DNA of 64,000 bases from Nocardia spumae (lineage in GTDB: Bacteria; Actinomycetota; Actinomycetes; Mycobacteriales; Mycobacteriaceae), in NCBI RefSeq assembly GCF_020733635.1, contig NZ_JAJFZL010000001.1, positions 2,976,001-3,040,000 of the forward strand. Direction: 5' to 3'. Made by a program: the position numbers and the translations under genes. Of the stretch, positions 1 through 7,576 are shown in pieces. A model generated the notes under the pieces. That model was not told the origin of the DNA and searched no databases. It saw nothing but the letters and a program-made list of their open reading frames with translations. Every line of letters starts with the position of its first letter. Within the stretch, counting starts at the first letter, position 1.

Positions 1-1584
1 GCCGACCACGCGCTGGTGCCGGTCGACCGGCCCAAGGGCCACAACACCGCGGCGATGGTCGCGGGTGTGGTCAGCACGCCGACCGAGCGGCATCCCGAGG
101 GGGTCACCCGCGTCGTCCTGCTCGGCGATCCGACGAAATCGCTGGGCGCGCTGTCGGAGCCGGAATGCCGCCGGGTGATCGCGGCCCTGGATCTGGCCGA
201 GAAGTTGCAGGTGCCGCTGGAGTGGTACGCCCTGTCCTCCGGTGCTCGGATCTCGATGAAATCCGGTACCGAGAACATGGACTGGGTGGCGGCGGCGCTC
301 AAGCGCATCGTCGAATTCACCCAGGACGGCGGTGAGATCAACATCGTGGTCTCGGGCATCAACGTCGGCGCGCAGCCGTACTGGAACGCCGAGGCGACGA
401 TGCTCATGCACACCAAGGGCATCCTGGTGATGACGCCGGATTCGGCCATGGTGCTGACCGGTAAGCAGGCGCTGGACTTCTCCGGTGGTGTATCGGCGGA
501 GGACAACTTCGGTATCGGTGGCTACGACCGGGTCATGGGCCCGAACGGGCAGGCGCAGTATTGGGCGCCGAACCTGTCCGCCGCTCGTGATGTGCTGATG
601 TCGCACTACGACCACACCTACATCGCACCGGGGGAGCAGTCCCCGCGCCGGGCGCAGACCACCGACCCGATCGACCGCGATGTCTGCACCTTCCCGCACA
701 CGCTGGCCGACAGCGACTTCACCACGGTGGGCGAGATCTTCTCCGCCGCCGCGAACCCGGATCGCAAGAAGCCGTTCGATATTCGGACCGTGATGCGGGC
801 GCTCGCCGATCAGGACCACCCGGTCCTGGAGCGGTGGGCCGGTATGGCCGATGCCGAGACCGCGGTGGTGCAGGATGCGCATCTGGGCGGTATTCCGGTC
901 TGCCTGCTGGGTATCGAGTCGCGGGGTGTGCCGCGGCACGGATTCCCGTCCACCGACGGCCCGGACACCTACACCGCGGGCACCCTGTTCCCACGGTCGT
1001 CGAAGAAGGCCGCCCGTGCGATCAACGCGGCCAGCGGCAACCGTCCGCTGGTGGTGCTGGCGAACCTGTCGGGCTTCGACGGATCGCCGGAGTCGATGCG
1101 CAAACTGCAGCTCGAGTACGGTGCCGAAATCGGCCGGGCGATCGTGAATTTCCGTGGGCCCATCGTGTTCTGCGTGATCTCGCGGTACCACGGCGGTGCG
1201 TTCGTGGTCTTCTCGAAGGCGCTGAACCCGAATATGACGGTGCTCGCACTGGAGGGTTCGTTCGCTTCGGTGCTCGGTGGCGCCCCCGCCGCCGCGGTGG
1301 TGTTCGCCGGCGAGGTCGATACCCGCACCGCCAAGGACCCGCGGGTTCGTGAGCTCGAGTCCCGGGTGGCCAACGCATCGGGAACCGAACGTGCGGAGGC
1401 CTCCGCCGAACTCGACGAACTCCGTTCGACCGTGCGTGCCGAGAAGCTCGGTGAGGTCGCCGCGGAATTCGACCGGGTGCACAACATCCACCGCGCGGTG
1501 GAGGTCGGTTCGGTCGACGCGGTGATCAGCGCCCGTGAGCTGCGTCCTCGCATTATCGAGGCGATCGAGGGCGGCGCCGCGTAA
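1..1584 (+). CDS. Carboxyltransferase domain of an acyl-CoA carboxylase (5' truncated by window)
   Basis: The reading frame is open from base 1, so the gene starts before the window; 527 codons up to a TAA are visible. The protein is crotonase-fold carboxyltransferase sequence: a segment reading DRPKGHNTAAMVAGVV, a NIVVSGINVGAQPYWN stretch, then SGFDGSPESMRK, FRGPIVFCVISRYHGGAFVVFS and GGAPAAAVVFAGEVD, typical of the C-terminal half of acetyl-/propionyl-CoA carboxylase beta domains. It ends with a charged helical linker and VGSVDAVISARELR, resembling the usual CT C-terminus. In this family the domain moves carboxyl from biotin to an acyl-CoA. It may be the tail of a large single-chain carboxylase, as found in some Mycobacteriales, but the N-terminal part is not visible. 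A link to methylmalonyl-CoA supply for the PKS at 10.2 kb is only possible, not shown. Confidence 0.8.
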   Translation, partial: ADHALVPVDRPKGHNTAAMVAGVVSTPTERHPEGVTRVVLLGDPTKSLGALSEPECRRVIAALDLAEKLQVPLEWYALSSGARISMKSGTENMDWVAAALKRIVEFTQDGGEINIVVSGINVGAQPYWNAEATMLMHTKGILVMTPDSAMVLTGKQALDFSGGVSAEDNFGIGGYDRVMGPNGQAQYWAPNLSAARDVLMSHYDHTYIAPGEQSPRRAQTTDPIDRDVCTFPHTLADSDFTTVGEIFSAAANPDRKKPFDIRTVMRALADQDHPVLERWAGMADAETAVVQDAHLGGIPVCLLGIESRGVPRHGFPSTDGPDTYTAGTLFPRSSKKAARAINAASGNRPLVVLANLSGFDGSPESMRKLQLEYGAEIGRAIVNFRGPIVFCVISRYHGGAFVVFSKALNPNMTVLALEGSFASVLGGAPAAAVVFAGEVDTRTAKDPRVRELESRVANASGTERAEASAELDELRSTVRAEKLGEVAAEFDRVHNIHRAVEVGSVDAVISARELRPRIIEAIEGGAA

Positions 1585-1605
1585 CCACTCTCGATCGACG
1601 ACGCT

Positions 1606-1647
1606 CGTCCGGCCGGGCCCCGCACAGTCGCGGGGCCCGGCCGGACG
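1606..1647. terminator. Strong bidirectional hairpin terminator
   Basis: Two perfect 18-nt arms (CGTCCGGCCGGGCCCCGC at 1606-1623 and its complement at 1630-1647) flank a 6-nt loop. The hairpin lies 22 bases after the carboxyltransferase stop and 19 bases before the end of the convergent APH-like gene, so it probably ends both transcripts. There is no T-run, as is common in high-GC actinomycetes. Confidence 0.8.
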
Positions 1648-1665
1648 CGTGTGACCGGAGTTCGG

Positions 1666-2565
1666 TCAGGGCACGGGTTCCCACCCCGGCCACTGCCGTG
1701 GCCCCTCGTCGCCGCGGATACAGGACAGTCGCAGCCGGGCCTGCGGCCGGTGGGCCGGGTCCTCGGCGGCGGCACGGGCGGCGTCGATGGTCATCCGGAA
1801 TTCCAGGATGTCGCGCAGCAGGAAGAATCCACCCCAGCGCATGACGTCGTAGTGGTAGGTATCGCAGAATCCGGCGTACTGGGCCGCGGTGATCCAGCCG
1901 AAGGACGCGAATTCGATCGCGGTGGGCACCAGATCCCATTCGGGCGGGCCGATCGCCAGATTCTCCAGATTCAGCACCAGCACACGATGATCCGTGGTGG
2001 TCGCGAACTCCCCGTCCCATGCTCCGCCGTGAACCACGCACCATTGCAGGCCGCTGGGCAGATCCGCCCAGCGCCCGCGCAATTCGCCGAGGTGCGCGCG
2101 CAGCCACCGGCGGTCGTCGACGCTGAAGACGTCGGCCGTTTCGATGGTCTCGGCGATACCGAGGAAGGGCTGGAACTGCCCGAGGGAGAAGTCTGTCGGT
2201 GGCGCCAGGCTGTGCAACCGGAGCAGGGTCGCGGCGACATCACCGAGTGTGCCGTGCTGATGTGGCGGCGGATCGAGCCAGAACGTCACGGTCCGTCCGT
2301 GGATTTCCAATGGCTGACGTACGCCGGGCACCGCGTCCATGGCCGCGATACCGGACTCGCTGAGCCAGCGCGCCGCGTCGATCTCCCGGCGGGTTCCGGG
2401 ACCGTGGCCGGGGCCGCTGATCCGGACCATGACGCCGCTGGGTAGTCGGTAGCCGATTCCGGTCCCGAACGGCACCGGCCGGGCGCCCCCCGACTCCATT
2501 CCGACGCTCAAACAGGCTGCGTGCAGAACCGACAACGCGCCGTTTCCCGCTAGTTCTGTTGTCAT
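1666..2565 (-). CDS. APH/phosphotransferase-fold protein with degenerate active site
   Basis: The protein (299 aa from ATG at 2565; an in-frame start at 2595 is possible) has the overall shape of the aminoglycoside phosphotransferase / choline kinase-like family, with a C-terminal GPPEWDLVPTAIEFASFGW block. The catalytic loop, normally HGDxxxxN, reads HGGAWDGEF (His codon at 2031-2029), and the metal-binding D of the later L-D-[LF]-E motif is Asn (VLNLENLAIG). The catalytic Asp, the Asn and the metal Asp are therefore all replaced. Family members phosphorylate small molecules; this copy looks like a pseudokinase, or a protein using the fold for binding. It converges with the carboxylase gene and is divergent from the MFS gene at 2771. 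The fold assignment is fairly sure, the function is not. Confidence 0.7.
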   Translation of the reverse strand: MTTELAGNGALSVLHAACLSVGMESGGARPVPFGTGIGYRLPSGVMVRISGPGHGPGTRREIDAARWLSESGIAAMDAVPGVRQPLEIHGRTVTFWLDPPPHQHGTLGDVAATLLRLHSLAPPTDFSLGQFQPFLGIAETIETADVFSVDDRRWLRAHLGELRGRWADLPSGLQWCVVHGGAWDGEFATTTDHRVLVLNLENLAIGPPEWDLVPTAIEFASFGWITAAQYAGFCDTYHYDVMRWGGFFLLRDILEFRMTIDAARAAAEDPAHRPQARLRLSCIRGDEGPRQWPGWEPVP

Positions 2566-2722
2566 GCGGATATCCAATTCGGTGCCGGACTCCAATGTTG
2601 TCGTTCATTGTGTGGCATCGGCGGGCCGGCCGACGCGGTTTCGGCAACTTGGTGGTTACTTGAAGTTGAGGCCGAGATCACGTCTGTGAGGTGAATCGGG
2701 GTCCTTCATCTCTGTTAGGGTT

Positions 2723-2749
2723 CTTAAACGGAGATTCACTCCGCTTAAG
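2723..2749 (+). promoter_or_regulatory. Inverted repeat, candidate operator of the MFS-fusion gene
   Basis: CTTAAACGGAG (2723-2733) and CTCCGCTTAAG (2739-2749) are complementary except for one base, with a 5-base spacer. The dyad sits directly upstream of the Shine-Dalgarno of the 2771 gene, in the divergent intergenic region, where a repressor would block transcription. An mRNA hairpin is the alternative. No regulator gene is adjacent. Confidence 0.5.
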
Positions 2750-2770
2750 CTCGTGGGGAGGAAACGATCC

Positions 2771-5077
2771 GTGTCGCGCGTCACATCTCGCCCGCACTAC
2801 AACCTCGTCTTCGCGGTGTTGCTGCTCGGAATATCCGCGTACGCCCTGCTGCAGTCGATGGTCGTGCCGGTGCTGGCACTGCTGATTCCGGCTCTGCACA
2901 CCACGCAGAGCACGGCGACCTGGCTGATGACCGGGTATCTACTGTCGGCGTCGGTGGCCACGCCCATCCTCGGGCGAATCGGTGACAAGGTCGGCAAGGA
3001 GCGCATGCTCGTCGTCACCCTGGTCGCGCTCACCGTCGGCTCGCTGATCGCGGCGCTGACCGACTCGATCGGCGTGATGATCGTCGCCCGGGTCATCCAG
3101 GGCCTCGGTGGCGGCGTGATCCCGTTGGCCTTCGGCATCATTCGCGACGAGTTCCCGGCGCGCAAGCTGCACGGGGCGGTGGGTATCGCGTCCTCGCTGA
3201 TCGCCGTCGGCTCCGGCCTGGGCCTGGTGCTGGCCGGCCCGATCGTCGACCATCTGAACTACCACTGGCTGTTCTGGGTGCCGATGATCATCACCGCGGT
3301 CGCCGCCGTGGCCGCGATCCTGTTCGTCCCCGAATCGCCGGTGCGCAGTCCCGGCCGGATCAATTGGGGGGCGGCGATTCTGCTGTCGGCCTGGCTCGTG
3401 GCGCTGCTGCTCGCCGTGAGCAAGGGACCGGCGTGGGGCTGGACCTCGGGTGCGACCCTCGGGTTGTTCGCGCTGGCCGTGGTCTGCGCCGCGGGATGGA
3501 TCGTGGTGGAACTGAGGTCGGAGACGCCGCTGATCGATATGCGGACGATGCGCATCCCGGCGGTGTGGACCACCAATCTGGTCGCCGTGCTGACCGGTGC
3601 CGGTATGTACGCGATGATGACGTTCCTGCCGCAGCTGTTGCAGACGCCGAAGTCGGTGGCCGGCTACGGCTTGAGCGCCAGCATCACCCAGTCCGGGCTG
3701 TACATGCTGCCGCTGTCGATCGCGATGTTCGCGATCGGGCTGGCCATCGGCCCGCTCGCGGCGTGGGTCGGTCCGAAGGCCATCGTGGTCATCGGCAGTG
3801 TCATCACCGTTCCGGCGTTCGTGATGCTCGCCGTCGGGCACGATCACAGCTGGGAGATCTACGTGGCGGGCGCCCTGCTGGGTGTCGGTATCGGCCTGGC
3901 GTTCTCGTCGATGCCCGCCATCATCGTGGCCGCGGTGCCGCCCGCCCAGACCGGCGCGGCAACCGGTATGAACGCGAATGTGCGCACCGTGGGCGGCGCG
4001 ATCGGCAGCGCTGTCTCGGCCGTGCTGCTGACCTCGGGCGCCACTACCGCGCACGGTCTGCCCGCGGATTCGGGCTATTCCAAGGTCTTCTGGTTCCTCG
4101 CGGGCGTTTCCGTCCTCGCGGCGGCGGCGGCCCTGATCATCCCGGCGGTCCGCACACACGGCGCACCGGCCGAGACCGTCGAACCGGCCGGGTCGGCCGC
4201 GGCCGAGGCCATGGTGCAGACCCTCGTCGAAGCCGGCGAGAACGGCCTGTCCGCGGTCGCCTCCGGCGTCGCGGCGGCGCAGCCGGCGACGGCCGGGCTC
4301 GACGAGCCGTCCATCGCCGGGAGTATCGGTGGCGACAACGGCCGCCCGGTCTCCGGTGTCGCGCTGACGCTGATCGACCAACGCGGACATCAGGTTTCGC
4401 GTGCGGTGGGCGGGTCCGACGGCGGCTATCGGCTCGCCGCGCCGCAACCGGGCAGCTATGTGCTGATCGCCTCGGCGGCGGCCCATCGGCCGGTCGCGGT
4501 GACCGTGATCGTCGGTGCTGCCGCGCAGCGGGTGGACCTCGAACTGCCGAGTTCCGGTGAGCTCACCGGAACGGTGCGCCGAGCCGGGACGGACGAGCCG
4601 GTCGCCGACGCGACGGTAACCCTCACCGACGCCGGTGGCGAGGTGGTCGGCGCCGCCGTCACCGGAGCCGACGGCGGCTATATCTGCCGCGGCGTGGCGC
4701 CCGGTACCCACACCCTGGTGGTGGTCGCCGACGCGATGGCGCCGCAGGCCGTCACGCTCACGGTGCCGGCCACCGGACTGCTGCACCACGACACCGCACT
4801 GGCCCCGATGGCGAATCTGGCCGGCGCGGTGCAGACGCAGGGCAGGGCGGTGCCGAATGCGCAAGTGACGGTGGTCGATTCGGCCGGTGAGCCGGTCGGC
4901 ACCGCCCGCACCGACTCCGCCGGCCGTTACCGAGTCCCGGCCCTGCCGGCGGGCAACTACACCGTGGTCGCGCGCGGCTATCCCTCGGTCGCCAGCACCG
5001 TTAACGTCAGCGGTGGCACCGTCACCCACGACATGGAGCTGAGCTACGACGAGACGGTGCACGTCCCGGCCCGCTAG
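2771..5077 (+). CDS. MFS (DHA2-like) exporter fused to three C-terminal beta-sandwich repeats
   Basis: The start is taken at GTG 2771, eight bases after GGGGAGGA; an upstream GTG at 2753 would overlap that ribosome site. About residues 10-470 form a multi-spanning major-facilitator domain: a STATWLMTGYLLSASVATPI stretch in the first helices, GRIGDKVGKERML as loop 2-3 motif, and VIQGLGGGVIPLAFGI. An Ala/Glu-rich linker follows, and then about 250 residues in three repeats, each with the carboxypeptidase-regulatory/CnaB pattern (V-x-x-A-x-V-T-L-x-D, G-x-Y-x-x-x-x-L-x-x-G-x-Y-x-x-V). The pump probably moves a small molecule or drug by proton antiport; the repeats would form a soluble appendage of unknown side and role. 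Residue count is about 768, against roughly 480-530 for ordinary DHA2 pumps. A likely operator lies just upstream and a terminator downstream. Confidence 0.82.
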   Translation: MSRVTSRPHYNLVFAVLLLGISAYALLQSMVVPVLALLIPALHTTQSTATWLMTGYLLSASVATPILGRIGDKVGKERMLVVTLVALTVGSLIAALTDSIGVMIVARVIQGLGGGVIPLAFGIIRDEFPARKLHGAVGIASSLIAVGSGLGLVLAGPIVDHLNYHWLFWVPMIITAVAAVAAILFVPESPVRSPGRINWGAAILLSAWLVALLLAVSKGPAWGWTSGATLGLFALAVVCAAGWIVVELRSETPLIDMRTMRIPAVWTTNLVAVLTGAGMYAMMTFLPQLLQTPKSVAGYGLSASITQSGLYMLPLSIAMFAIGLAIGPLAAWVGPKAIVVIGSVITVPAFVMLAVGHDHSWEIYVAGALLGVGIGLAFSSMPAIIVAAVPPAQTGAATGMNANVRTVGGAIGSAVSAVLLTSGATTAHGLPADSGYSKVFWFLAGVSVLAAAAALIIPAVRTHGAPAETVEPAGSAAAEAMVQTLVEAGENGLSAVASGVAAAQPATAGLDEPSIAGSIGGDNGRPVSGVALTLIDQRGHQVSRAVGGSDGGYRLAAPQPGSYVLIASAAAHRPVAVTVIVGAAAQRVDLELPSSGELTGTVRRAGTDEPVADATVTLTDAGGEVVGAAVTGADGGYICRGVAPGTHTLVVVADAMAPQAVTLTVPATGLLHHDTALAPMANLAGAVQTQGRAVPNAQVTVVDSAGEPVGTARTDSAGRYRVPALPAGNYTVVARGYPSVASTVNVSGGTVTHDMELSYDETVHVPAR

Positions 5078-5165
5078 AGCGCGATGCCCGTCACCGCCGG
5101 TAACCGGAAAGGTGCGCGGCGCCACAGCCGATGTCGATCGGGCCGTCGCAACCGTGACGACAACG

Positions 5166-5211
5166 AATCGGGCCGGTCTCGCTGGAGGAAACAGCGAGGA
5201 CCGGCCCGATT
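5166..5211 (+). terminator. Hairpin terminator after the MFS-fusion gene
   Basis: AATCGGGCCGGTCTCGCTG (5166-5184) pairs with CAGCGAGGACCGGCCCGATT (5192-5211) with one bulged base and a 7-nt loop, then TCTT. It lies about 90 bases after the stop at 5077 and insulates the terpene cyclase operon from the upstream gene. Confidence 0.75.
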
Positions 5212-5354
5212 CTTGTCGAGGTGCAGAACCGGTGGTGCACAAGGGGTTTTGCCGAAGCGATGAGGGGGAACACGGTATCCGGCCGCCTGTGTCGAAGGCT
5301 CGATTCGTGCCTCGATCCGGTGAGATGCGGTGAGGCCGTGTGGGATTCGCTGAA

Positions 5355-5415
5355 GTATTACAGATCGGCACCGATCCGCCCCCGTATGCATCGGATGCAC
5401 TTGCATCGGTAATAC
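5355..5415 (+). promoter_or_regulatory. Repeat-rich control region upstream of the terpene cyclase pair
   Basis: GTATTAC (5355-5361) and GTAATAC (5409-5415) form an inverted repeat. They enclose a 13-base palindrome TGCATCGGATGCA (5387-5399), and GCATCGG occurs directly repeated at 5388 and 5403. The cluster is about 100 bases upstream of ATG 5519 in an otherwise empty stretch (5212-5518) and is a candidate promoter/operator zone. No regulator gene adjoins it, so this is a pattern only. Confidence 0.4.
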
Positions 5416-5518
5416 TCGATGTCACCTTGCGGGGGTGCCGGTTCCACACAGCCGCACTCGCGCATCGATCGGCTCGACAGTGGATGCTGCGACCCTACAG
5501 AGCGAGTTTGGCACGAAC

Positions 5519-6577
5519 ATGGCTGCACCGGACATCGACTGTCGGCAGCGCGCGGTGGCGCATGCGAAGGACTTCCTCCACTCTCGATCGGATGAGCGCG
5601 GTGTGCCCCGCGCAGAGGTCTCGTTGTCGCCGATGATGGCGGCGGCCTGTCACGCCGCCGAAGGCCGGCATGTGCTGCTGCGGGAATTCGGCCGCGATAT
5701 CGGATTCGATCTGGGCGACGAAAGATTCAGCGCCAGCCTGGCTTTGGCGCATGTGCCCTATACCTCGAGCGCGCGTGACCGCGAGCTGGTCGAGAACCTG
5801 GCCGAGGTGGTGTGGTCCGGTCGGGACGACCACAACCGGTTCGGGTTCTTCTTCGACCACAACGGCTTTCCCGCCGACAGTGACTGCACCGCGATGGCCG
5901 TGGGCGCCCTGTGGGATCGCGGCCTGATCACCGATCACGAACTCGTCGGCTTCGGGCGCGAGCTCCTCGCCGCGGGCGTACTGCCCGATGCCGCGGCGTC
6001 GAACGGAACCGCGATCCGGCCGGGCGTGGTGATGGTGTACTGGCAGGATCTGTCCGATCCGGGGACGTTGACGCGCGGTCCCCGCTACGACGCGGTGGCC
6101 TGCGCCAACGCGCTGTACATCCTCCGGCACGCGCAGGCCTGCGGCCTGGAGGATCCGGACGGAATCAGCTCCGCGACCACGGACTACGTACTCGACCATC
6201 TGAGGTCGGGCCGCTATCGCGAGGGGACGCGCTACTACCCACGACCGGAACCGTTCCTGCACTCGGTCTCTCGATTGTGCGCCGCCTTCCCCGATATCGC
6301 GGCGGCCTGTGGCGCCGCGCTCGCCGACGGCCTGGCCGACGCCGATGCGGCGGACCGACTCTCGGCGCTGGATCTGGCGCTGACGGTCATCGCCGCGGAC
6401 AACCTCGGTGGTGACCTCGAACAGGATCGGCGCCGGGAACTGTTGCTGGCCCGGCAGGACGACGCGGGAGGCTGGCCGGCCGCGGCGTACTACCGGATGG
6501 GCAGGCTGCCGCTCTACTGGGGTTCGGCCGCGCTGACCTCCATCTTCGCGGCGGGGGCGCTGGCCTGTGACCGATGA
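5519..6577 (+). CDS. Short class II-like terpene cyclase (DSDCTA motif)
   Basis: From ATG 5519 the product is 352 aa; an upstream in-frame GTG at 5435 gives a low-complexity extension that I do not favour. It contains D120-S-D122-C-T-A125, matching the DxDD(T/S)A general-acid motif of class II terpene cyclases but with Cys in the fourth place, as in the DCTA motif of oxidosqualene cyclases. Near the C-terminus, ARQDDAGGWPAAAYYR and PLYWGSAALTSIFA look like the QW-type repeats of alpha/alpha-barrel terpene cyclases. Full class II cyclases are about 500 aa or more (beta-gamma), so this would be close to a single barrel domain. It would protonate and cyclise a prenyl diphosphate. The stop overlaps the class I synthase by 11 bases, which implies coupled translation. 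A non-cyclising barrel prenyl-binding protein is the alternative. Confidence 0.66.
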   Translation: MAAPDIDCRQRAVAHAKDFLHSRSDERGVPRAEVSLSPMMAAACHAAEGRHVLLREFGRDIGFDLGDERFSASLALAHVPYTSSARDRELVENLAEVVWSGRDDHNRFGFFFDHNGFPADSDCTAMAVGALWDRGLITDHELVGFGRELLAAGVLPDAAASNGTAIRPGVVMVYWQDLSDPGTLTRGPRYDAVACANALYILRHAQACGLEDPDGISSATTDYVLDHLRSGRYREGTRYYPRPEPFLHSVSRLCAAFPDIAAACGAALADGLADADAADRLSALDLALTVIAADNLGGDLEQDRRRELLLARQDDAGGWPAAAYYRMGRLPLYWGSAALTSIFAAGALACDR

Positions 6578-7526
6578 GCTGGCCCCGTTCCGGGCCCACC
6601 TGCTGCCGGGGAGACGACACGAGGAGCTGGCCGAGCAACTGTTCGGCTGGCTGATGGCGCACTGCACCTGTGCGCTGGGCGCCGAACGCCACGCCATGGA
6701 CGCCTACGTCGCCAGCAGCTACGAACTGCATTGCGCGCCGGCGGATGCCACCATGGCCGAAAACCTGTTGTGCGCACAGTACGTGGCGGTGACCCTGCTG
6801 GCCGACGACGCCTACGACGGGCTGCCGGATCTCAGCCGTTTCGTCACCTATCTGCGCACCGGGCAGGTCGGCACCGAACACGAGTTGGTGTCCTGCTATC
6901 GCTCGATCGTGGCCACGATGACCGAACGTGGCCTGCCCGCCGCCGGATTCGAGCGCGCGGTCCGCGACACCATCGACGCCCGGATGCGCGAACGCGAGCT
7001 CGATCTGAACACGGTCGACTGGGCCGCGCACTGGTCGGTGCGCCGCCACACCATCGCCGTGGCGCCCTATGTGTGGTGTCATCGGGTCGCCCGGGATCTG
7101 CGGGTGCCGGCCGAGGCCGATGCCGCGCTGCGGGCGGCCGGTGTGCTGGAACTGGTTTCGGAATGCGTCGCCCGGGGCAATGACATCGCTTCCTACCTGC
7201 GGGAGGCCGAACCGCCGCCCGGCACCGACGCACCGGCGAGCCTGAACAGTGTGCTGCACTACGCCCGTGATCTGGGCAGTGTGGAAGCCGGTGTCCGGGC
7301 AGCCGTCACGGCCTACCGGGTCTCGGTCGCGGCGTTCCGCAATGCCGCCGACGGTTCGGTGTCGGCTCTCGCGCAACGCGATTCGACCGTACGGGACTAC
7401 CTCGAGATCCTGTCGGCGGTACTCGCGGGAAATGTGGCGGCGATCCGTCATCTGAGCTCACATCGGTATCCGGGAGCGCGACAGTTGCTCGACGAGTTGT
7501 CGGAGGCTGCCGCCCGCCGCGACTAG
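6567..7526 (+). CDS. Class I terpene synthase
   Basis: The product is 319 aa from GTG 6567. It carries both hallmark metal-binding motifs of class I terpene synthases: D80-D-A-Y-D84 (DDxxD) and N205-D-I-A-S209-Y-L-R-E213 (NDxxSxxxE), about 120 residues apart as expected. Length and all-helical composition suit a single alpha-domain bacterial cyclase. Such enzymes ionise a prenyl diphosphate, here perhaps the bicyclic diphosphate made by the upstream-encoded class II-like partner, and form a cyclic hydrocarbon or alcohol. The gene overlaps the upstream cyclase by 11 bases and converges on the MmpL gene 50 bases away. No prenyl diphosphate synthase, P450 or isoprenoid-supply gene is in the window, so the substrate chain length is unknown. 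Confidence 0.86.
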   Translation: MTDELAPFRAHLLPGRRHEELAEQLFGWLMAHCTCALGAERHAMDAYVASSYELHCAPADATMAENLLCAQYVAVTLLADDAYDGLPDLSRFVTYLRTGQVGTEHELVSCYRSIVATMTERGLPAAGFERAVRDTIDARMRERELDLNTVDWAAHWSVRRHTIAVAPYVWCHRVARDLRVPAEADAALRAAGVLELVSECVARGNDIASYLREAEPPPGTDAPASLNSVLHYARDLGSVEAGVRAAVTAYRVSVAAFRNAADGSVSALAQRDSTVRDYLEILSAVLAGNVAAIRHLSSHRYPGARQLLDELSEAAARRD

Positions 7527-7576
7527 CGGGAGAGCGGCTGTGCGCCGCGGCCGAGCCCGCCGGCGGAGACGATCAC

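Noticed and set aside
5435..5518. N-terminal extension of the class II-like cyclase from GTG 5435
   Set aside because: The extra 28 residues are Ser/Thr/Arg-rich without similarity to cyclases; ATG 5519 is preferred, although its ribosome site is weak.
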